Positions 8,689 to 17,227 are shown, numbered from the stretch's first letter. The stretch is 53,635 nt of DNA from Thermomicrobiales bacterium (GCA_020432165.1 JAGQGU010000011.1:1-53635), one strand, 5' to 3'. Made by a program: numbers and translations. The notes: generated from the letters alone by a model not told the origin.

Positions 8689-9014
8689 AGCTCGTGATCG
8701 CGGTGGTTCAGGGATCAGATGCGGAAGACGTGCTCGATGCTCTGCACGAGGGAGGCTTTCGCGCTACCCAGATCAATAGCGCAGGCGGGTTCCTGCGCGT
8801 TTCAAATGTCACCTTTCTGATTGGCGTTGACGATGATCAGGTACCGGCCGTCGCTCGCATTGTTGGACGCAACACCAACGCCCGTCGGGCCTTCGTCAAT
8901 CCCCTCATGCCGTTTGCCTCGGTGAGCGTGGCGGATGCCGATTTTGAGCCGGTGCGGGTGGGGGCCAGCATCTTCGTTCTTCCGGTTCGGCGCTTCGAGC
9001 GTCTGACGGGGTAG
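8685..9014 (+). CDS. Cyclic-di-AMP receptor, DarA/PstA family
   Basis: This is a 109-residue PII-like protein. The family (DUF970, DarA of B. subtilis, PstA of Listeria/Staphylococcus) binds the second messenger c-di-AMP as a trimer. Visible family marks are MKLVIAVVQ at the start, GFRATQINSAGGFLRVSNVTFLIGVDDD (residues 27-54, T-loop region and binding Gly-Gly) and the C-terminal FVLPVRRFERL. It overlaps tmk by 4 bases, the same partner that darA/yaaQ has in Firmicutes. The binding residues appear kept; the downstream target is unknown. Confidence 0.88.
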   Translation: MKLVIAVVQGSDAEDVLDALHEGGFRATQINSAGGFLRVSNVTFLIGVDDDQVPAVARIVGRNTNARRAFVNPLMPFASVSVADADFEPVRVGASIFVLPVRRFERLTG

Positions 9015-9078
9015 AATACTTCCGCACGCCGCGATCAATCGATCGTTCGCACCAGTTCGCGGCCGAGGAGCTTTCTGT

Positions 9079-9705
9079 TTGAATTACGAAGGAATCATCG
9101 CCAGGTCACTGCAGATACTCATCGCCCTTGGCGGTGCGTATTTTGTAGCCACCTGGTTTGTACTTATCACCTGGACCTTCCGCGATATCGAGTCACGCAG
9201 CAAGAATGTGGTCACTCAGGTCTTTAGCACGCTTCTGGCTGTCTTCTTCTGGTTCCCGGGCGTACTGCTCTATATGATGCTGCGACCAAAAGAGACCCTG
9301 GACGAGGCCTACCAGAAATCGCTGGAGGAGGAGTATCTGCTCCAGGATCTACAGGAACTCCCCACCTGTCCGAACTGCCATCACTTCATGCAGGATGACT
9401 GGCAGATTTGCCCCCACTGCAATACCCAGCTACGAGAGCCATGCCATACCTGTGGCAAGCTGGTCGATTTGCGCTGGGATATCTGTCCGTATTGTGGCTC
9501 GGAGCAGCAGGAGCATGCGCCGGTGCAGCCACTGGTGCAGATTCAACCTGTCGATCCCGAAGCGAAGAAGATTGGTTGGGTCGATCCCGCCCAAATTGAG
9601 CGACGCCTAAAGGCAGAAGCCGCCCAGCAGACGCAGAGCGCCTATGAAGCCAAGCCGCTTGTCACCGCCGAAATCCCGGCTGTCAGCACCAAGCAGGACG
9701 AGTAG
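9079..9705 (+). CDS. Membrane-anchored double zinc-ribbon protein
   Basis: The start is TTG at 9079, set by GAGGAG 11 bases upstream. The 208-residue protein has two N-terminal membrane segments (about residues 9-29 and 47-68). A short acidic linker follows, then two C-x2-C ... C-x2-C zinc ribbons (CPNC/CPHC and CHTC/CPYC, about residues 95-143). A flexible Pro/Ala-rich tail closes it. Such double zinc ribbons usually mediate protein or nucleic acid contacts. No catalytic domain is visible and the role is unknown. It is the last gene on this strand before a convergent NAD kinase. Confidence 0.8.
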   Translation: MNYEGIIARSLQILIALGGAYFVATWFVLITWTFRDIESRSKNVVTQVFSTLLAVFFWFPGVLLYMMLRPKETLDEAYQKSLEEEYLLQDLQELPTCPNCHHFMQDDWQICPHCNTQLREPCHTCGKLVDLRWDICPYCGSEQQEHAPVQPLVQIQPVDPEAKKIGWVDPAQIERRLKAEAAQQTQSAYEAKPLVTAEIPAVSTKQDE

Positions 9706-9710
9706 TCGTA

Positions 9711-9733
9711 GCACCGCGTATGAAACGCGGTGC
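9711..9733. terminator. Hairpin between convergent genes
   Basis: A 9-bp perfect stem (GCACCGCGT with ACGCGGTGC) lies in the 44-base gap between two converging genes. It has no T-run on either strand, so it may be a weak bidirectional terminator or an mRNA 3' stabiliser. Confidence 0.4.
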
Positions 9734-9749
9734 ACACTCCAGACCCGCA

Positions 9750-10610
9750 TTACGCCTCTTCCTTGGCACCTGGTAACGCCATCCGACTCGGGATAGCGTT
9801 CGGACGCGTCTGGAAATTGAACTTCTCCCGGAACGCGGTATAGAAGCTCGTTGTCTTGACGCGTACGAGCATGAACTTGTGAATGCCGCGAGTGACTCGC
9901 ACCATATCGTACTGACGCAGATGCGCAGTCGACTGCCCATCCAGAATCAGACTGGCGGGATGTGCATTCGCTGAGACGAGTTCAATGACGCTATCCTCTG
10001 CCGCAATCATCGGGGTGCGAATCGGGGAGTGGCTACTGATCGGTACCACTGCGAATCCCTTGACTCCGGGTGTGAGGATTGGTCCACCTGCAGCCATGCA
10101 ATAGGCGGTGGAACCGCGGGGTGTGCTGACGATTAGGCCATCACTTGGATACTGATTGACGAAGAAGCCATCGATATAGACCTCCACCTCAATCATCCGG
10201 TTACCGGCGCGAATCACCACATCGTTGATTGCCCAGCCCTGATCTTCCTGCTGATCACCGCGCACCAGGGTGCTCTGGAGTGTGCTGCTTTCATCGAGAT
10301 CGTAGTCGCCAGCCAGAAAGAGATCGAGCGTTTGTTGCCAATCGCTCTGCTCCACCAACGCCAAAAATCCCACCTTGCCGAAGTTGATACCGATCAGAGG
10401 GATATCCGGGAAGGTGTTGGCCATGCGCATCATCAACCCGTCGCCACCGAGCACGACAATGGCATCGACATTGCACTCATCCCCAGCCTTGATCTCGGTT
10501 TCAATCAGGGTGGCGATGCCTTTGGTCTCGAGATAGCTCCTGATCGTGGCCGCGAGCTCGCGCGCTTCGGGTTTGCTGAATGCCGCCACAATACCAATGC
10601 GCTCGGTCAT
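9750..10610 (-). CDS. nadK: NAD kinase
   Basis: This enzyme phosphorylates NAD to NADP in the cytosol. The 286-residue protein shows the catalytic GGDG at residues 55-58 (VVLGGDGLMMRMA). The second diagnostic stretch, SDGLIVSTPRGSTAYCMAAGGPI, is split over strand and glycine-rich loop. The usual N-E-hydrophobic motif appears as IND-V-V-I. The start at 10610 is preceded by GGAG seven bases away and overlaps the end of an NrtR-type regulator gene by four bases, so the two are translationally coupled. That links NADP production to a regulator family that senses ADP-ribose or other NAD derivatives. Confidence 0.95.
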   Translation of the reverse strand: MTERIGIVAAFSKPEARELAATIRSYLETKGIATLIETEIKAGDECNVDAIVVLGGDGLMMRMANTFPDIPLIGINFGKVGFLALVEQSDWQQTLDLFLAGDYDLDESSTLQSTLVRGDQQEDQGWAINDVVIRAGNRMIEVEVYIDGFFVNQYPSDGLIVSTPRGSTAYCMAAGGPILTPGVKGFAVVPISSHSPIRTPMIAAEDSVIELVSANAHPASLILDGQSTAHLRQYDMVRVTRGIHKFMLVRVKTTSFYTAFREKFNFQTRPNAIPSRMALPGAKEEA

Positions 10611-11245
10611 GCCGGTGTCTCCTCCGAGATGATGCTTACTGGCGTGAGATAGGAGGAGCGGTCTGCTCGCCCCGAGAATCGGTAAAGTGCAGCGGGTCGA
10701 TGCGGACCCTCGCGACGTTTCTCCCCGGTCTCGATCAACATGCCACTCGTGGTCATGCGCCGACGGAAGTTTCGCTTGTCGAGGCGCTCATCCAGAATAG
10801 CTTCATACGCGCTCTGAAGTTCGGCGATGGTGAACACAGGCGGCATCAGGTGGAAGACGATGCTTGTGTACTCGAGTTTGGCGCGAAGTCGTACGACGGC
10901 GTAGTCCAGCACGGTAGCGTCGCGAAGAGCGAGACCGTTCGGCTTGCACCATTCCACGCTGCCGCGCACATCGGGTGCGAAAAGCGCGATATAGGTCACT
11001 AACGTTTCGCGAATGTCGCAATGAACATGGCTGAAGGTATAGAGCTGTTCGACATAGGCTGCTGGTTCGGGAAAGATATCGCCCAGAATCCGGGTGGCGG
11101 TGGTATCGAGCGACTCATCGCGCTCGGAGAGTGTCGATGGCAGCGTGCCATCGGTCTGGACAATCGTCTCAAGCGCAGCGCCATTCCAGCGAAAGCACGC
11201 CACCGAAACACGCAGTGTAGACGGGAGAGTGTGCGTTTCGTTCAT
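10607..11245 (-). CDS. nrtR: NrtR-type Nudix-fold transcriptional regulator
   Basis: NrtR proteins pair an N-terminal Nudix-like ADP-ribose sensor with a C-terminal winged helix and repress NAD metabolism genes. In this 212-residue protein residues 1-125 follow the Nudix fold, but the Nudix box is degenerate: no REUxEE catalytic helix is visible. It is therefore probably a sensor, not a hydrolase. Residues about 130-195 give the strong NrtR signature: FTIAELQSAYEAIL, LDKRNFRRRM, then GPHRPAALYRF. The ATG at 11245 was chosen because the frame further upstream runs into the divergent tRNA-Gln. The gene overlaps nadK by 4 bases. A small palindrome sits 22 bases upstream. Confidence 0.85.
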   Translation of the reverse strand: MNETHTLPSTLRVSVACFRWNGAALETIVQTDGTLPSTLSERDESLDTTATRILGDIFPEPAAYVEQLYTFSHVHCDIRETLVTYIALFAPDVRGSVEWCKPNGLALRDATVLDYAVVRLRAKLEYTSIVFHLMPPVFTIAELQSAYEAILDERLDKRNFRRRMTTSGMLIETGEKRREGPHRPAALYRFSGRADRSSYLTPVSIISEETPA

Positions 11246-11266
11246 GATGCAGATGCCGGATGAAAA

Positions 11267-11278
11267 CACGATAACGTG
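11267..11278. promoter_or_regulatory. Candidate operator upstream of nrtR-nadK
   Basis: CACG-ATAA-CGTG is an inverted repeat with 4-base arms, 21 bases before the nrtR ATG and close to the divergent tRNA-Gln promoter. It is short and could be chance. It does not match NrtR sites I know from Proteobacteria. Confidence 0.25.
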
Positions 11279-11285
11279 GCGGAAA

Positions 11286-11315
11286 TTGGCATGCGCAGTG
11301 GATTCCCGGTAAACT
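11286..11315 (+). promoter_or_regulatory. Candidate promoter of tRNA-Gln and glmU
   Basis: TTGGCA (11286-11291), an 18-base spacer and TAAACT (11310-11315) end 14 bases before the tRNA-Gln 5' end. No further promoter is evident between the tRNA and glmU, so this site may drive both. Confidence 0.55.
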
Positions 11316-11329
11316 GACCATGGCCGCAT

Positions 11330-11403
11330 TCGCGGATGGTGAAATGGTATCACAAGGGCCTTTGGAGCCTTTATTCCAGGTTCGAATCCTGGTCCGCGAG
11401 CCA
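11330..11403 (+). tRNA. tRNA-Gln(TTG)
   Basis: The acceptor stem is TCGCGGA/TCCGCGA, the discriminator is G, and CCA is encoded at 11401-11403. The anticodon loop is CUUUGGA with anticodon UUG. The T-arm is CCAGG-TTCGAAT-CCTGG. It ends 40 bases before glmU with no terminator between, unlike the other tRNAs here, whose CCA is not encoded. Confidence 0.96.
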
Positions 11404-11443
11404 GAGGCTGCCCACGTGGTTTTCGGAAGAGTGACCCCCTATT

Positions 11444-12856
11444 GTGACATTGCAATCTGACTCACAGCGCGAGCCGGTATCCCTTGCTGTTGCCATTCTG
11501 GCGGCAGGCAAAAGCACACGCTTCAACTCCTCAGGGCCGAAGCATGTCCACCCGGTGGCCGGTGTGCCGATCGTAAAGCGCATCATTTCCGCGGCCCGAG
11601 CGATTAATCCGGATCACATCTGTGTTGTGATCAATCCGGAAATGACCGATCTTGCCACGCAACTCGATATGGAAGGGCAATTCGATACTGCCATCATGGA
11701 GGTGCCAACTGGCACCGCACATGCGGTGCTGGCAGCGATTGAGGCTCTCCCGGAAGTCGACTACATCATTAGCGTGCTTGGCGACAATCCACTGCTTACC
11801 GATGAAATTATGCTCAAGCTTGTTCAGGATGCTCTCGAGAAGGATGCAACTGTCACTCTCCTGACGTGCAAGCTCGATGATGCCGCCAAATATGGTCGCA
11901 TTGCTCGCGACGACGAGGGGCGTGTGACCGCGATCATTGAGTTTGTTAACGACGATCCTTCTCAACGCGAGGGTATCACCGAGATCAATAGCGGCATCAT
12001 GGTCTTGAAGCGAAACTGGGCGTTGGAAGCGATTCGCACACTGCCGATGGACCCGGTGAAGAAGGAATTCTTCCTTACCGATCTGGTTACGGTGGCAGTT
12101 GCCGAACACCAGGATGGCGAGCCATGGCCGGTTGATGCCGTAATCGGCCCTGAGAATGTGAGCGTCGGTATCAACACACGAGTGGAGCAGGCGAACGCGG
12201 ATGCAATCGTTCGCAAGGAAATGCGCCTGAAGCATATGACCGCTGGTGTCTCGATGGTTGGCCCGGAAACCATCTTCATTGACGAGACGGTCACCATTGG
12301 TCAGGACACGACGTTGCTCCCCGGAACCATCTTGCTTGGTAACACTTCTATTGGCCGCGGCTGCACAATTGGTCCGTATGCGGTGCTGATTGACGCGACG
12401 ATTGGAGACAATGTCACCATTCGCACCAGCACCGTGGAGAAATCGACGGTCCGCAACGATGCCGATACTGGCCCCTATGCGCATGTCCGTGAAGGATGTG
12501 ATATCGGTGAGCGCAGCCATATTGGCAGCTTCGCCGAGCTCAAGAACGCGCACCTTGATGCCGATGTGAAGAACGGTCACTTCGGTTATCTGGGCGATGT
12601 TCATATTGGTGAGAACACGAACATTGGTGCCGGAACCGTTACCGCCAACTATGATGGTATCCAGAAGCATCACACCGAGATCGGCAAGGACGTCTTCATT
12701 GGCTCCGATACGGTGCTGGTTGCTCCTGTTACTGTTGAAGACGGTAGTCGCACGGGCGCCGGGAGTGTTGTGAACAAACCGGTCAGGAGCGGACAAACCG
12801 TCGTCGGTATACCCGCCCGCCCGATCGCTTCTCGCAAATCGCACGTCAAGGAGTAG
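11444..12856 (+). CDS. glmU: Bifunctional GlmU (GlcN-1-P acetyltransferase / GlcNAc-1-P uridylyltransferase)
   Basis: GlmU makes UDP-GlcNAc for the cell envelope in two steps. The 470-residue length is typical. The N-terminal nucleotidyltransferase domain shows VAILAAGKSTRFNSSGPKHV (a divergent G-x-G-T-R motif) and LGDNPLLTDE with the metal-binding Asp. The C-terminal left-handed beta helix shows many hexapeptide repeats, the catalytic His in NGHFGYLGDVHIG and the ENTNIGAGTVTANYDG segment. The GTG at 11444 is the first in-frame start after tRNA-Gln; its ribosome site (GGAAGA) is rather distant. prs follows 3 bases later. Confidence 0.93.
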   Translation: MTLQSDSQREPVSLAVAILAAGKSTRFNSSGPKHVHPVAGVPIVKRIISAARAINPDHICVVINPEMTDLATQLDMEGQFDTAIMEVPTGTAHAVLAAIEALPEVDYIISVLGDNPLLTDEIMLKLVQDALEKDATVTLLTCKLDDAAKYGRIARDDEGRVTAIIEFVNDDPSQREGITEINSGIMVLKRNWALEAIRTLPMDPVKKEFFLTDLVTVAVAEHQDGEPWPVDAVIGPENVSVGINTRVEQANADAIVRKEMRLKHMTAGVSMVGPETIFIDETVTIGQDTTLLPGTILLGNTSIGRGCTIGPYAVLIDATIGDNVTIRTSTVEKSTVRNDADTGPYAHVREGCDIGERSHIGSFAELKNAHLDADVKNGHFGYLGDVHIGENTNIGAGTVTANYDGIQKHHTEIGKDVFIGSDTVLVAPVTVEDGSRTGAGSVVNKPVRSGQTVVGIPARPIASRKSHVKE

Positions 12857-12859
12857 CAC

Positions 12860-13795
12860 GTGGAAGGCCGCCTGCAGGTATTCACCGGAAACGCGCACCC
12901 AGCCCTGGCTGAGGCGATCTGTCGTGAACTTGAAGTTGATCTCGGTCGGGCCATCGTCTCCCGGTTCCAGAATGGCGAAACGCGGGTCAAGCTGGACGAG
13001 AATGTTCGTGGCGCCGATGTCTTCGTGATTCAGCCGACCTCCGAGCCGGTGAACGACTACATCATGGAACTCCTGTTGATGATCGACGCCCTCCGACGAG
13101 CCTCGGCTGACCGCATTACCGCCGTGATTCCATACTATGGCTATGCCAAGCAGGAGAAGAAGACCAGCGGTCGTGAGCCGATTTCCGCCAAGCTGGTTGC
13201 CAATCTGATCACCACCGCAGGAGCCGACCGCGTGTTGGCCGTCGATTTGCACTCGCCCGCCATTGAGGGTTTCTTCGATATCCCGGTCGATCATCTCCGC
13301 GCCACACCGTTGCTGGCACGCGCATTCCGGGCCAGGGTTCATGGTGATATTGTCGTGGTGAGTCCGGACGCCGGTGGTGTCGGCCGTGCGCAAGATTTTC
13401 GCACCCGCGCCAAGGGATCGCTCGCGATCATTTCCAAACAGCACCCCGATGCTGACAAGACTGAAATGCTCGATATCGTGGGTGATGTCGACGGCAAAAC
13501 CTGCGTGATCGTTGACGATATGATCTCTACGGGCGGTACCTTGATTGAGGCGGTCAAGCTACTGAAATCGCGAGGCGCTGACAGAATCTATGTCTGTGCC
13601 ACCCACGGTATTTATGCTGGTCAGGCGCTCGATCTGATCGCGAACTCCGAGATCGAGGAACTCTTTGTCACGGATACGATTCCGCTGCCTCAGGATTCAC
13701 CGGCAAATGTGACCGTCGTTAGTGTTGCGCCGCTTCTCGCTGAGGCGATTATGCGCACCCACAAGGGCATGAGTATCAGCGCCCTCTTTACCTAG
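12860..13795 (+). CDS. prs: Ribose-phosphate pyrophosphokinase
   Basis: This enzyme makes PRPP from ribose 5-phosphate and ATP, feeding nucleotide, histidine and NAD synthesis. The 311-residue length matches class I enzymes. Visible are the flexible-loop region YYGYAKQEKKTSGREPISAK, the metal-binding DLHSPAIEGFF, and the PRPP-binding VIVDDMISTGGTL. The start is GTG at 12860, three bases after the glmU stop, inside one operon. GlmU and Prs are also adjacent in many bacteria. PRPP made here is the substrate of HisG, encoded elsewhere in this window. Confidence 0.97.
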   Translation: MEGRLQVFTGNAHPALAEAICRELEVDLGRAIVSRFQNGETRVKLDENVRGADVFVIQPTSEPVNDYIMELLLMIDALRRASADRITAVIPYYGYAKQEKKTSGREPISAKLVANLITTAGADRVLAVDLHSPAIEGFFDIPVDHLRATPLLARAFRARVHGDIVVVSPDAGGVGRAQDFRTRAKGSLAIISKQHPDADKTEMLDIVGDVDGKTCVIVDDMISTGGTLIEAVKLLKSRGADRIYVCATHGIYAGQALDLIANSEIEELFVTDTIPLPQDSPANVTVVSVAPLLAEAIMRTHKGMSISALFT

Positions 13796-13816
13796 GCTTC
13801 GTAAGGGGAACCCTAC

Positions 13817-15184
13817 TTGGACGCCAGTGACTGGCAACATCTCGTTATCACCCTCATCGCACTGATCGTGCTTGTGCTGGCAGGGTGTGTGCTCACGCTC
13901 TCAGGTCAAACCAGCAATCAAAAGCTGATTCCCAAAGATGACAAGCCGAATGGTCGTGGTCATCGTAGTCTTGCCAACTACCTGAACTCGCGACGCTCGC
14001 TGGCTGGCGCCATGCGCTTGCTTGAGCTGTTGGCGACCGTTATTGCTGCCAGCGAGCTTTCCGCCCTGATGGGTGATCGTATCTTCGACTGGGTCAGCAT
14101 CGTCTTTGTGGTGCTTATCTATCTCATCTTTGGTCGGGCGATTCCGCGCGCAATCGCTTCCCGACAACTCTCAGATGCTCGTCTCAGTCGCATGTTTGGC
14201 CTCGGTCGTATGGGTGAGACGTTGTTGACACCCCTGATCTGGATCGAGACAACCATTGCCGATGGACTCGCGAAGCTTCTCCCGGGCGAGCCGATTGATG
14301 ACCGTGCTGTAGGCACCGAAGACGAACTCAAACTGCGCGTTTTGGAGACCGATGATGGTGTCATCGGCGAAATCGAGCGGCAAATGATCGATGGCATTCT
14401 CAGCCTAGAAGAGATGACCGTCCGCGATGTCATGGTGCCTCGACTCGACGTGGTTGCGCTCGATAGACGCGCTCGGGCCACAGATGTGATCGACACGATT
14501 CGGGAGAGTGGCCATAGTCGCTTGCCCGTCTATCAGGAGAATCTGGATCGCATTCTGGGTGTGCTTTATGTGAAGGATTTGTTGCCGTACGTGATCGGTA
14601 ATACTACCCGGCTACCACTGCTTGATCTCATCCGACCCGCGTATGTGGTACCGGAAAGCAAAAAACTTCCTGAACTCTTTGCCGATCTCAAACGCATGCG
14701 TATACACCTTGCGATTGTCACCGACGAATACGGTGGCACGGCTGGTTTGGTGACTATCGAGGATATCCTCGAAGAGATCGTTGGTGAAATTCAGGACGAA
14801 TACGACTCCGAAGAAGAGATGATGGTCGATTCCGGTAATGGTGTGGTTGTGGCCGATGGACGCCTGCCGCTGGAAGATCTCGCCGAGTTCCTCGATGTCG
14901 ATTTCGAAGAGGAAGAGGATTTCTCCACGCTGGGTGGGTTCGTGCACAAGCACCTGGGCCGTCTCGCCGTGGCTGGCGATACGTTTGAGGCCGAGGGCGT
15001 ACGAGTGGAGATTCTTTCGGTAGAACGCCACCGCGTTCGCAAGATGCGGGTTACCCGCCTGGCTCTGCCTGAACCCGAACCCGAGGAAGAAGAGCAGGAG
15101 AGCTGGCTCCAGCGCCTTCGCTCGGATTCTGATGACAAGAAGGAGAAGGCGGACGAGAAGGAATCCGAGCAGGACGAATCGTGA
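13817..15184 (+). CDS. CNNM/CBS-pair membrane protein (HlyC/CorC family)
   Basis: The 455-residue protein has an N-terminal membrane region (about residues 7-30 and further segments to about 120) of the CNNM type. A tandem CBS pair follows (about 200-320) with VRDVMVPRLDVVAL and the second-CBS motif VTDEYGGTAGLVTIEDILEE. The CorC/HlyC transporter-associated domain spans about 340-425, and the C-tail is very acidic and Lys-rich. Such proteins are linked to Mg2+ or Co2+ efflux; the old haemolysin label is probably misleading. The start is TTG at 13817. The gene overlaps birA by four bases (GTGA). Confidence 0.9.
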   Translation: MDASDWQHLVITLIALIVLVLAGCVLTLSGQTSNQKLIPKDDKPNGRGHRSLANYLNSRRSLAGAMRLLELLATVIAASELSALMGDRIFDWVSIVFVVLIYLIFGRAIPRAIASRQLSDARLSRMFGLGRMGETLLTPLIWIETTIADGLAKLLPGEPIDDRAVGTEDELKLRVLETDDGVIGEIERQMIDGILSLEEMTVRDVMVPRLDVVALDRRARATDVIDTIRESGHSRLPVYQENLDRILGVLYVKDLLPYVIGNTTRLPLLDLIRPAYVVPESKKLPELFADLKRMRIHLAIVTDEYGGTAGLVTIEDILEEIVGEIQDEYDSEEEMMVDSGNGVVVADGRLPLEDLAEFLDVDFEEEEDFSTLGGFVHKHLGRLAVAGDTFEAEGVRVEILSVERHRVRKMRVTRLALPEPEPEEEEQESWLQRLRSDSDDKKEKADEKESEQDES

Positions 15185-15924
15185 TCGGTCGTACGCGCTG
15201 GCACTTCCGTTCGGTCGATAGCACCCAAAACCTTGCGTTTGCTCTTGCCCAGATGGGAGCAAATGCGGGCACTGTGGTGAGGGCGGAATTTCAGCGTGCA
15301 GGTCGGGGTCGACTCGGACGAAGCTGGAAGGTTCCATCCGGGACCTCGCTTATGTTCAGCACCATCCTCCGACCCGACTATCCCGTGCATCAACTCGGTA
15401 GCCTTTCACTGGCCATCGCCGATGCTCTGGCCGGCGTTTTCGCGCCGCTGGTGGATGGCGATGTCCGTATCAAATGGCCGAATGACGTGCTTATTGATGG
15501 CCAGAAGGTGAGTGGTATTCTCCTGCAAACCCGCATGCTCAATGCGCTGGTGGCTGTCGTCGGTATCGGCATCAATGTCGCCCAACAACCTGATCAACTC
15601 CCTGAAGGTGCGACCAGCCTGACCCTGGCATCGGCTCAACTCATTGATCGTGAACGTCTCTTTGACGATATCCTTACCGCCCTAAACACCATGAACGAGG
15701 CCTGGACACCCATGCTGGCTCCCGAAATCGTGGCGAGGATCGAGTCGAAGCTCTATCTGAAAAACCAGCCAGTCACGATAATCGATGCGGAGAGAGAGAT
15801 CACAGGCATCATCGCTGGCATTGCTCCTACTGGCGAACTCAGGCTCATCGTCGCTGGACACGAGCGGTGGATTAACGCCGGTGAGATTCAACGTGGACCG
15901 CGCGCAACCACACCGGATTCATAA
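15181..15924 (+). CDS. birA: Biotin--[acetyl-CoA-carboxylase] ligase (class I)
   Basis: This enzyme activates biotin as biotinyl-AMP and attaches it to the carrier lysine of biotin-dependent carboxylases. The 247-residue protein has the family marks FRSVDSTQN, the nucleotide loop QRAGRGRLGRSW and the biotin-binding IKWPNDVLIDGQKVSGIL, then VVGIGINV. There is no N-terminal helix-turn-helix, so it is a pure ligase and not a biotin repressor. The start is GTG at 15181, overlapping the preceding stop. It is the last gene of the glmU operon. Confidence 0.95.
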   Translation: MIGRTRWHFRSVDSTQNLAFALAQMGANAGTVVRAEFQRAGRGRLGRSWKVPSGTSLMFSTILRPDYPVHQLGSLSLAIADALAGVFAPLVDGDVRIKWPNDVLIDGQKVSGILLQTRMLNALVAVVGIGINVAQQPDQLPEGATSLTLASAQLIDRERLFDDILTALNTMNEAWTPMLAPEIVARIESKLYLKNQPVTIIDAEREITGIIAGIAPTGELRLIVAGHERWINAGEIQRGPRATTPDS

Positions 15925-16006
15925 CCCTGATCAGATGATCCTCGGGTATACTTCCAGCAGTCCTGAAACTGGCCAATTGGGCTAAATCAAAGGGTAATCA
16001 CGCGTC

Positions 16007-17203
16007 ATGAATTTTGAATACACTGAAGAACAGCAGCAAGTACGCGAGATGGTGCGCGAGTTCGCCAATCGCGAAGCCGCGCCGCACATCCGCGAATGGG
16101 ATACGAAGCAGAACTACAGTCGCGCCATCATCGACAAGATGGGTGAAGCTGGCATTCTCGGTCTGCCGATTCCGGAAGAGTACGGTGGATTGGGGCTGGA
16201 CTACATCAGTTTTGCCCTGTCATGCGAGGAGATGGAGTATGTCGATACCACACTCCGTGTTGCCCTTAGCGTGCACGTTGGCCTGAACAGTCTCACGCTC
16301 CTTCAGTGGGCCAATGAGGATCAGAAGCAGCGCTTCCTCGTACCGCAGGCGCAGGGTACCAAGATCGCCACATTTGGTCTTACAGAACCCGGTGCAGGTT
16401 CTGATGCCGCTGCTATCGATACCACCGCTCGCAAGGATGGCGATGATTACATCCTCAACGGTGCCAAGATGTGGATCTCGCTGGCCGATATTGCCGACAA
16501 CTTCCTCGTCTTCGCCACATTGGACAAGTCTCAGGGCCACAAGGGCATGACCGCCTTTGTGGTTGAGCGTGGCATGGAAGGCTTCACCACTGGCACCATT
16601 CACGGCAAGCTCGGCGTACGCGCTGGTAACACCGGCGAGATGAGCTTCAACAATGTACGCGTTCCCGCAGCCAATCGTATCGGCGAGGAAGGCGAGGGCT
16701 TCAAGATCGCCATGAGCGCTATCGATCAGGGCCGCTTTACCGTTGCTGCTGGTGCTGTTGGTCTAACCAAGGCCGCACTCGATGCCAGCACCAAATATGC
16801 CAACGAGCGCTATACCTTCGGTGTGCCGATCGGCAAGCACCAGCTGGTGCAGCAGATGATCGCGAAGATGGTCGCCGGACGCGAAGCCAGCGAGTTGCTG
16901 GTGATGAAGGCTGCCGAACTCAAGAATCGCGGTATTCGCAATACCAAAGAGACCAGCCTTGCCAAGTGGTACGCCTGCGATGTTGCACTTCAGAGCGCCG
17001 ATGATGCGGTGCAGATCCACGGCAGCTACGGTTTCGCCAACGACTATCCGGTCGAGCGCATGCTGCGCAACGCCCGCGGTGCGGTGATTTATGAAGGCAC
17101 CCGCGAGATTCACCAGATCGTGCAGGCGGAATATGAGCTTGGCTACCGCGTCGACAAGGAACTGAACAAGCCGCAGCCACCGGCTCAGGGCTTCGGCGAG
17201 TAG
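16007..17203 (+). CDS. Acyl-CoA dehydrogenase
   Basis: This FAD enzyme oxidises an acyl-CoA at C2-C3 and passes electrons to ETF. The 398-residue protein shows FGLTEPGAGSDAA (flavin-binding signature), WISLADIADNF, and the C-terminal signature DAVQIHGSYGFANDYPVERMLRNARGAVIYEGTREI. The catalytic base is probably the Glu of YEGT, as in short-chain/butyryl-CoA type enzymes. EtfB and EtfA are encoded in the same cluster. A -10-like TATACT lies at 15947-15952 but with no good -35. The C-tail after residue 380 is Pro/Gln-rich. The chain length of the substrate is not readable. Confidence 0.95.
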   Translation: MNFEYTEEQQQVREMVREFANREAAPHIREWDTKQNYSRAIIDKMGEAGILGLPIPEEYGGLGLDYISFALSCEEMEYVDTTLRVALSVHVGLNSLTLLQWANEDQKQRFLVPQAQGTKIATFGLTEPGAGSDAAAIDTTARKDGDDYILNGAKMWISLADIADNFLVFATLDKSQGHKGMTAFVVERGMEGFTTGTIHGKLGVRAGNTGEMSFNNVRVPAANRIGEEGEGFKIAMSAIDQGRFTVAAGAVGLTKAALDASTKYANERYTFGVPIGKHQLVQQMIAKMVAGREASELLVMKAAELKNRGIRNTKETSLAKWYACDVALQSADDAVQIHGSYGFANDYPVERMLRNARGAVIYEGTREIHQIVQAEYELGYRVDKELNKPQPPAQGFGE

Positions 17204-17227
17204 TCTGCGGAGCATGTGATGAACCTC

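Noticed and set aside
11531-13444. 637-codon open frame antisense to glmU and prs
   Set aside because: It lies opposite two clear enzymes, has no family resemblance and a composition expected from reversed G+C-rich codons. Shadow frame.
13817-15184. Haemolysin
   Set aside because: The CNNM-CBS-CorC domain order indicates a metal-transport protein; the haemolysin name is historical.
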